Shown here one piece after another: positions 5,661-10,143 of a stretch of DNA of 10,143 nt; position 1 is the stretch's first letter, and each line of letters starts with the position of its first letter. The stretch spans positions 1-10,143 of the forward strand of contig JAPXKQ010000087.1 in NCBI GenBank assembly GCA_033809995.1, in the 5' to 3' direction. The notes beneath the pieces are model-generated. The model was not told where the DNA came from. It saw only the letters and a program-made list of their open reading frames with translations, and made no database searches. The DNA is from Paratissierella sp033809995. GTDB taxonomy: Bacteria; Bacillota; Clostridia; Tissierellales; Tissierellaceae. Made by a program: the position numbers and the translations under genes.

Positions 5661-7340
5661 ATGAAAACTAAAACCTCAATAGAATTTGGTCTTGTTGATG
5701 TAACAGCAAAGCAAGACGGGACATTTACAACTACAGATAAACAAGATTTCATAGACTTAACTCAACTCAAAAGGGATAGTTTAGAAGTACGAAAACTAGC
5801 TACATTGGAGAAGGACTTTTTTAGACTTGATGGTACCTTTGAACTATTCCCTGACACTCCACAAAACTATGATTTTGGATTGTGGTCTAAAATTATGAGT
5901 GGTGAGAATGGAGAGTTTGAAACTCCTATTATTTTAACAATAGACTTTACGGAAAACCATAGCAGCTTAGGACTTACTTTTACATTCTATGAGCCTACAG
6001 AGGATTATTGTAATAACTTAAATGTAAAATGGTATGATGGGACAAATACTTTACTATCAGATATGGATTTTACACCTGACAAAGCGATATACTTTGCAGA
6101 TAATAAAATAGAAAACTATAAGAAAATTGTAATTACCTTCTATGGTACAAATAAGCCTTATAGGTATTTAAAACTATCACAAATAGCATTTGGCCAAATA
6201 AAAGTATTTGATAGCAATGATTTAATATCAGCTAACATTTTAGAAGAAGTTGATCCGATTAGTGCTGAATTAAGAATAAATACATTAGATTTTGTTTTGC
6301 ATAATAAAAATGCAGAGTTTTCAATTATCAACCCATCGGGGATATATGCCTTGCTACAAGAGAGGCAACCTCTAACAGCATATGAATATCTAGACGGATT
6401 AAAAAAGAATATGGGGACATTTTATCTTGATGATTGGCAAAACGAATCTGAAAGCACTTTTTCAATGAGTGCAATAGACCTAATAGGCGTAATAGATGGC
6501 ACTGATTTCAAAGGTGGTATTTATACAAACGTAAACGCAGGAGTTATAATTAATGAAATTATGACAAGTGCTAATGCTGATTATGAGATTGATACAAGTT
6601 TAAGTTTAATAAAACTAAGCGGATATATACCAATATGCACACACAGAGAAGCATTACAACAAGTTGCTTTTGTAATAGGCGGTATAGTAGATTGCAGCAG
6701 GTCAAATAAAATTAAAATATATAAGGCTCCTGCAGAATCATCAGTAACAATTTCATATAGTAGAAAACTACAAGGACATAAAGTTAAGTTAAAAACTCTT
6801 GTTACCGGTGTTGAAGTTACATCACATAACTATGTAGCATCTACAGAAACGGTTGAGTTGTTTAAGAATAATTTAAGCGTTGGAACGCATGAAATAACCT
6901 TTAATGAGCCTGTACATTCATTAAGTATAACAGGAGCAACTATAGGTAAAAGTGGTGCTAATTATGCAGTTATAAACGTTACTGTAGCAGGTCAAATAAT
7001 ATTATCGGGAAAGAAATACATTGACAATACTAAAGTGGTAGGAGTGTACAACCCTAATCTTCCTGCAGGTGAAAAAACAAATATTGTATCTGTTAAAAAG
7101 GCGACTCTAATTTCTGATAGTAACGCATCTATAGTCGCACAAAGACTGTATGACTACTATCAAAATAGATTAGAAGATGAAGGAAGAATAATTTTACGCG
7201 ATGAAAAATGCGGGGATTTAGTTGTTTTAGATAGTCTACATGAACAACAAATACAAGGCTATATTGAAAAGCTAGACATAAACTTGACTGGTGGATTTAT
7301 AGCAAACGCAACAATTGTGGGTGATAAAAATGAGTTATAG
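5661..7340 (+). CDS. tail-tip/baseplate hub protein with jelly-roll-like insert
   Basis: This 559-residue protein probably forms the hub at the tail tip. Residues about 90-185 (from 'ILTIDFTENHSSLGLTFTFY' through 'YFADNKIENYKKIVITFYGT' and the 'RYLKLSQIAFGQI' strand) look like a beta-sandwich, perhaps carbohydrate-binding. From about residue 190 a hub-like region follows: 'EEVDPISAELRINTLDFVLHN', 'LLQERQPLTAYEYLDG', 'GTFYLDDWQNES' and 'SAIDLIGVIDGTDFKGGIY'. The motif 'HREALQQVAFVIGGIVDCSR' is what I recall as the signature of this uncharacterised clostridial tail family. The C-terminal part has 'RLYDYYQNRL' and 'DEKCGDLVVLDS', resembling the end of T4 gp27/Tal-type hub domains. No peptidase or lysozyme motif is visible. 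The ribosome site AGGAG is at 5648-5652. The last 11 bases overlap the next gene. Confidence 0.65.
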   Translation: MKTKTSIEFGLVDVTAKQDGTFTTTDKQDFIDLTQLKRDSLEVRKLATLEKDFFRLDGTFELFPDTPQNYDFGLWSKIMSGENGEFETPIILTIDFTENHSSLGLTFTFYEPTEDYCNNLNVKWYDGTNTLLSDMDFTPDKAIYFADNKIENYKKIVITFYGTNKPYRYLKLSQIAFGQIKVFDSNDLISANILEEVDPISAELRINTLDFVLHNKNAEFSIINPSGIYALLQERQPLTAYEYLDGLKKNMGTFYLDDWQNESESTFSMSAIDLIGVIDGTDFKGGIYTNVNAGVIINEIMTSANADYEIDTSLSLIKLSGYIPICTHREALQQVAFVIGGIVDCSRSNKIKIYKAPAESSVTISYSRKLQGHKVKLKTLVTGVEVTSHNYVASTETVELFKNNLSVGTHEITFNEPVHSLSITGATIGKSGANYAVINVTVAGQIILSGKKYIDNTKVVGVYNPNLPAGEKTNIVSVKKATLISDSNASIVAQRLYDYYQNRLEDEGRIILRDEKCGDLVVLDSLHEQQIQGYIEKLDINLTGGFIANATIVGDKNEL

Positions 7341-7509
7341 TCTATTAAAACCTCAAATAGATAATGCTATTATCAATCCTAACCCAGTAGACCAAAACAA
7401 GCAATTTAAAATTCAAATAGCAGTAAGTGAAATAGAAATAATCCTAGAGCCTACAATAATTTATTGTGGGACTTTTTATTGTGGAGAAGATGGAGAATTA
7501 TCTTCATAG
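7330..7509 (+). CDS. 59-residue tail-tip accessory protein with YCGxFxCGE motif
   Basis: The product is 59 residues, of unknown function. Residues 14-36 (IINPNPVDQNKQFKIQIAVS) read like the first strands of an Ig-like domain. Residues 45-53 are YCGTFYCGE, followed by a short acidic end. The same cysteine motif ends the gene at 8450-9058, and the PNPVD strand recurs at the end of the gene at 7527-8450. I chose ATG 7330 because GTGGGTGAT lies upstream at suitable spacing; a TTG at 7315 in frame has no ribosome site. It overlaps the hub gene by 11 bases, suggesting coupled translation. It may be a small adaptor between hub and fibre proteins, with the cysteines forming a disulfide or metal site. 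That role is inferred. Confidence 0.7.
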   Translation: MSYSLLKPQIDNAIINPNPVDQNKQFKIQIAVSEIEIILEPTIIYCGTFYCGEDGELSS

Positions 7510-7526
7510 AAAGAAGGTGAATTGAA

Positions 7527-8450
7527 TTGGCAATAAGTACAGTAAGAGTAAAGATAGATGGAGTATGGCATGATTTAGTCTACAATAGTGGCACTGGCAA
7601 ATATGAAAAGACTATAACTGCTCCAAACAAGACTTCTTATAATGTAAATGCGGGACATTATTATCCTGTAGAGGTGGAAGCAAAGAATACCGCTGGTACT
7701 ATTACTACAGTTAATGATTTGTCGCCTACTATAGGGTCAAGTTTACAACTTAAAGTAAAAGAGAAGGTTAAACCTACTATAAACATTACTTCACCTGGGG
7801 CGAATGCTTTTGTAATCAACAATAAACAACCTATTGTATTTCAACTTAGAGATGAAGTTGATGGGTCTGGCATAGATTTATCTAAATTAGTTCTAAAAAT
7901 TGATGGAGGAGCTGCAATCGGGCAAGGCTCACCTGGTATGGTATGCAATGCGGTAAGTAATGGCTATGATTGTACCTATACTCCGCCTAGTGCATTGACA
8001 GATGGTCCTCATACAGTAACTATTGATGTAATGGACTATGATGGTAATGTAGCTACACAAGCAAGTAGGACATATACAGTTGATACAGTACCACCAATTT
8101 TAAACGTAACTAATCCATCTAATAATTTCATAACTAATAATTCAAACATGGTGGTCCAAGGAAGTACAAATGATGCTACAAGTTCACCAGTAACGGTGAC
8201 AATAAAACTTAATGGTGTAGACCAAGGAACAGTAACAATAACATCAGGGAATTTTTCTAAAGCTATAACATTGGCAAACGGTAATAACACTATCGTAGTT
8301 ACTTCTAAGGATGCAGCAGGCAGGGAAACAGTAGTAACAATAACAGGGACCTTAGATACCTCTGCACCGGAAATAAGAAGTGTATCTATAGTACCTAATC
8401 CTGTAGATGCGGGAGCAACAATGGTTATATCAGTAGAGGTGAGTGGATAA
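7527..8450 (+). CDS. multi-domain Ig-like tail surface protein (TTG start)
   Basis: The 307-residue product is built from Ig-like beta domains. About 1-80 is an N-terminal domain (VRVKIDGVWHDLVY). About 82-188 is an Ig domain ending in 'DGPHTVTIDVMDYDGNVATQ' and 'YTVDTVPP', with a cysteine pair C140/C149 in a hairpin. About 189-280 is a second Ig domain of the glucodextranase-B/Big type ('NLN' turns, 'NGNNTIVVTSKDAAGRETVV', 'LDTSAPEI'). Residues 281-307 contain only the opening strands of another (IRSVSIVPNPVDAGATMVIS...) before the stop. Such proteins usually extend from the tail or fibre and bind host-surface sugars weakly. The start is TTG, chosen because AAGGTGA (7514-7520) lies 6 bases upstream and the frame is closed just before it. 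TAA overlaps the next ATG. Confidence 0.75.
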   Translation: MAISTVRVKIDGVWHDLVYNSGTGKYEKTITAPNKTSYNVNAGHYYPVEVEAKNTAGTITTVNDLSPTIGSSLQLKVKEKVKPTINITSPGANAFVINNKQPIVFQLRDEVDGSGIDLSKLVLKIDGGAAIGQGSPGMVCNAVSNGYDCTYTPPSALTDGPHTVTIDVMDYDGNVATQASRTYTVDTVPPILNVTNPSNNFITNNSNMVVQGSTNDATSSPVTVTIKLNGVDQGTVTITSGNFSKAITLANGNNTIVVTSKDAAGRETVVTITGTLDTSAPEIRSVSIVPNPVDAGATMVISVEVSG

Positions 8451-9058
8451 TGACTGAACAACTTAGTATTAGCTTAGCAAGTGATATATCGTATGTATCT
8501 GGTACAGTTAATGGAGAAGTGGCGAATTTTTCCCTTACTTCTCCAGGTGTATGGTCCGCAATAGTTCCTAAATCATCTGATGATAAATATATAATTGAAA
8601 TAACCGCATACAACAATCTAGGCACTCCAACATCTTATAGTACTACTATTTATAAAGTAGATGATATGATACCCGGTGTAGTGTGGAGATATAATGATTA
8701 TTATAATACAGAGGATTTAAACAGAGTAGAAGCAAATACACAATTTATAGCAGACCTATTATCTAGTATGGGCTATAATGCAGAAATACAATTATCAGAT
8801 TCCGATTGGTCAATGTTAAAGTTTCCTACAAATGCACAGATAAATAGGATTGAATTAAATTTAGAAAGTCTTAAAAACTCTTTTTATACACCGCCAGGCT
8901 ATGGGAATATGAAGGTATGGCCGCAAAAAACTAGATTTAGCTACGAAGATGCAAATAGATATGAAAGAAATTTAGAGTTGCTATATAAATGGGCGAAATT
9001 AATATATGAAAGTTATAAATATTGCGGAGAATTTACTTGTGGAGAGGAAGTGATTTAA
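8450..9058 (+). CDS. tail-tip protein: completing Ig half-domain plus helical NRxExN domain
   Basis: The product is 202 residues. Residues 1-70 are beta-rich and read as the remainder of the Ig domain begun at the end of the previous gene: 'GVWSAIVPKSSDDKYIIEIT' then 'Y-N-N-L-G-T' and a final 'YSTTIYKV' strand. Residues about 78-190 form a mostly helical domain with 'YYNTEDLNRVEANTQFIADL', 'SDWSMLKFPTNAQINRIELN' and 'YEDANRYERNLELL'. These D-x-N-R-x-E-x-N repeats are common in Bacillota phage tail proteins I know only as uncharacterised. Residues 191-199 are YCGEFTCGE. GAGGTGAG (8436-8443) precedes the ATG, which overlaps the upstream TAA, so translation is probably by coupled reinitiation. 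It likely connects Ig proteins or fibres to the hub. Confidence 0.7.
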   Translation: MTEQLSISLASDISYVSGTVNGEVANFSLTSPGVWSAIVPKSSDDKYIIEITAYNNLGTPTSYSTTIYKVDDMIPGVVWRYNDYYNTEDLNRVEANTQFIADLLSSMGYNAEIQLSDSDWSMLKFPTNAQINRIELNLESLKNSFYTPPGYGNMKVWPQKTRFSYEDANRYERNLELLYKWAKLIYESYKYCGEFTCGEEVI

Positions 9059-9059
9059 T

Positions 9060-9698
9060 ATGGCTTATGAGCCAACAATTTGGAAGGATAGAGTAGTAGA
9101 GAAGCCAAGAACGTTTAATATAGTTAATAATCCAGATGGTACGGTAACTTTAGTACCAGCTCCTGGTGTAGTTGTTGAAGAAGGTACACCAGTAAATGCA
9201 GCAAATTTGAATAAATTAGAGCAGGGACTTAAGACGCATGAGGCAGATAATGCGAAGCACAGCGAAATTGCTAGAGATAGTAATGGACTGTGTTTATTTT
9301 CCAATACTCCAATTTACAATAGTTCTATGAGTCTCAATGTTGACACTCAAGGGTCAAATGTATTTATAAATATTGGACCCCCTATCAATGTGGATTTGAG
9401 TAATACTATGATTTTTCGTGCTTCAGTCACCTGTTACACTAGCTGGCAAAACGGTTCTGTTGTTTATTTTAGGTTGGTGGACGTAGCTAGTGGCACTATC
9501 ACAGCTACTATTAAATCTCCAAGTGTCCCTGCAAATGGCACAAAACTAGCTACGGGTGATTTATATTTTGAAAATGGAGATATTTTTACTGGTTTCAGGC
9601 AATTACAACCTCAAATTGCACCATCTGTTGGTGCAACCACCCAGATAGGGATTCGTAGTATTACACTATACCCTAATATGAAATGGAGGTCGAAGTAA
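9060..9698 (+). CDS. tail fibre / receptor-binding protein
   Basis: The product is 212 residues. The N-terminal 70 residues carry a widespread Bacillota phage fibre anchor: 'EKPRTFNIVNNPDGTVTLVP' and then 'EEGTPVNAANLNKLEQGLKT', a G-T-P-x-N-A-x-N-L-N-x-L-E motif leading into a short helix (likely coiled coil). Residues about 80-212 are beta-rich, with 'RDSNGLCLFSNTPIYNSSMS' and a closing 'IGIRSITLYPNMKWRSK', and resemble a compact receptor-binding head. By hand count bases 9361-9660 are about 39% G+C, against about 29% for 8641-8880, so the head domain may be a recent exchange. The ATG lies 1 base after the previous stop, with AGGAAG at 9045-9050. The stop overlaps the next ATG. Confidence 0.7.
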   Translation: MAYEPTIWKDRVVEKPRTFNIVNNPDGTVTLVPAPGVVVEEGTPVNAANLNKLEQGLKTHEADNAKHSEIARDSNGLCLFSNTPIYNSSMSLNVDTQGSNVFINIGPPINVDLSNTMIFRASVTCYTSWQNGSVVYFRLVDVASGTITATIKSPSVPANGTKLATGDLYFENGDIFTGFRQLQPQIAPSVGATTQIGIRSITLYPNMKWRSK

Positions 9699-9994
9699 TG
9701 AATATAGATTTTATTGAAATCCAAAATTCAGATATAAAATATCAAATGATTGACACAGAAACAAATGAAGTTTTAAAAAGTTATTATCAAGGGGATTTGC
9801 CTATTCACTTTTCAAGAGAAAGAGAAGAAATGGAAAAATTTTTAGAGGGTAAAAACATAGAATTAAAATTTGCACAAAACACAGTAGAAACCTTAGAACT
9901 TATATCGGCTTTAAACGCATTACAAAGGCTAGAACAGGCTCAGGCTAGTGCAGAATTAATAGAACTTATGATGATGATGTTAGGAGGTATATAA
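9698..9994 (+). CDS. 98-residue unknown protein following the tail fibre
   Basis: I do not recognise this family. Residues about 1-30 are predicted beta strands (IDFIEIQNSDIKYQMIDTET), 35-52 are a charged helix, and 60-98 form a hydrophobic/amphipathic helix rich in Leu, Ala and Met ('LISALNALQRLEQAQASAEL' then M-M-M-M-L). It is not hydrophobic enough for a clear membrane segment. I chose ATG 9698 because TGGAGGT at 9684-9690 sits 7 bases upstream; an in-frame ATG at 9683 overlaps that ribosome site. The start overlaps the fibre stop as TAATG. Directly after a fibre gene, it may be a fibre assembly chaperone or a small tail component. This is inference from position. Confidence 0.65.
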   Translation: MNIDFIEIQNSDIKYQMIDTETNEVLKSYYQGDLPIHFSREREEMEKFLEGKNIELKFAQNTVETLELISALNALQRLEQAQASAELIELMMMMLGGI

Positions 9995-9995
9995 T

Positions 9996-10130
9996 ATGAA
10001 CTTTACAAGAGAAAGCAGAATAGTACAGGATTATGTATTACTAATAAATAAAGGCCTTAAAACCCTTGAAGATGTACCCAACCTTTTTAACTTAAAAGAA
10101 GTTGTAGGATTATGTTTAGAAGAACAATAA
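9996..10130 (+). CDS. XkdX/CD1375-like small tail-region protein
   Basis: A 44-residue product begins MNFTRESRIVQDYVLLINKG and continues L-K-T-L-E-D-V-P, ending L-C-L-E-E-Q. The pattern 'Y-x-x-L-I-x-x-G-x-x-T-L-E-D-V-P' followed by a 'L-K-E-V-V' helix matches what I recall of XkdX and CD1375-type small phage proteins, found after tail fibres and before the holin. Their function is not established. AGGAGG at 9982-9987, 8 bases before the ATG, is a strong ribosome site. The start lies 1 base after the previous stop. Bases 10138-10143 (aaagga) look like the ribosome site of a further gene outside the window. Confidence 0.7.
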   Translation: MNFTRESRIVQDYVLLINKGLKTLEDVPNLFNLKEVVGLCLEEQ

Positions 10131-10143
10131 AATTTATAAAGGA

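Noticed and set aside
7315..7329. TTG start at 7315 extending the 59-residue protein
   Set aside because: No ribosome site precedes it, and it would deepen the overlap with the hub gene; ATG 7330 is better supported.
7486..7505. GAAGAT/ATCTTC inverted repeat at the end of the 59-residue gene as a terminator
   Set aside because: Only 6 A/T-rich pairs, within coding sequence, and no U-tract follows.
8399..8450. Programmed -1 frameshift joining the 307- and 202-residue proteins
   Set aside because: The -1 frame is open from 8399 to 8450, but no in-phase X XXY YYZ heptamer is present. TAATG with GAGGTGAG explains expression by reinitiation.
8036..8461. Minus-strand open frame opposite the Ig-domain gene
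   Set aside because: It is a valine/threonine-rich complement of the Ig coding strand, with no domain pattern or ribosome site.
9340..9370. TTGACA (9340-9345) with TATAAA (9365-9370) inside the fibre gene
   Set aside because: The spacer is 19 bases, it is intragenic, and no separate downstream gene needs it.
1..10143. tRNA, CRISPR arrays, insertion sequences, attachment sites, defence genes
   Set aside because: No cloverleaf, regularly spaced repeat, transposase or nuclease motif was seen; coding density is nearly complete with structural genes.

Overview
The window is one block of structural genes from a long-tailed (siphovirus-type) phage or prophage of a low-GC Gram-positive host. A clostridial or related Bacillota host fits best: the DNA is AT-rich, AGA codons are common, Shine-Dalgarno sequences are strong (AGGAGG type), and the tail-tip protein families are ones I associate with clostridial prophages. 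All 14 genes I support are on the + strand and are tightly packed. Several overlap as TAATG (stop/start sharing one A), the usual sign of translational coupling. I see no rRNA, tRNA, CRISPR, integrase, transposase or lysis gene here.

The order runs from head-tail joining to tail tip. A 5'-truncated HK97-gp10-like head-tail/tail completion protein (to 452) is followed by a small unknown acidic protein (453-638), a DUF3168-type tail completion protein (638-1042), and a major tail tube protein with an extra C-terminal X2-type Ig-like module (1042-1770). An intrinsic terminator follows at once (1769-1800). Next come two tail assembly chaperone frames (1818-2144 and 2183-2491), linked by a textbook -1 slippery heptamer A AAA AAC at 2132-2138. 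This predicts a lambda gpG/gpGT-like pair.

Between the chaperones and the tape measure is a small three-helix membrane protein gene (2560-2877). It has its own candidate promoter and a clear intrinsic terminator, and is markedly AT-rich. This looks like a moron, a phage cargo gene expressed independently of the tail operon, and is the least explained element here.

The tape measure (2931-5264) contains a proline/asparagine/tryptophan-rich tandem repeat. It is followed by a distal-tail-like protein (5264-5656) and a 559-residue tail-tip/hub protein (5661-7340). The tip or fibre region follows: a 59-residue protein with a YCGxFxCGE motif (7330-7509), a multi-Ig-domain protein with a TTG start (7527-8450), a protein that appears to complete a split Ig domain and ends in the same YCGxFxCGE motif (8450-9058), a tail fibre with a compositionally distinct C-terminus (9060-9698), a 98-residue unknown (9698-9994), and a 44-residue XkdX/CD1375-like protein (9996-10130).

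The tail genes probably work as one assembly line. The chaperone pair loads onto the tape measure, the tube protein polymerises around it, the completion proteins cap the head-proximal end, and the tip and Ig/fibre proteins form the adsorption device. The most interesting points are the frameshift signal, the self-contained membrane-protein cassette, the Ig domain split across a gene junction, the recurring cysteine motif, and the X2 module on the tube.
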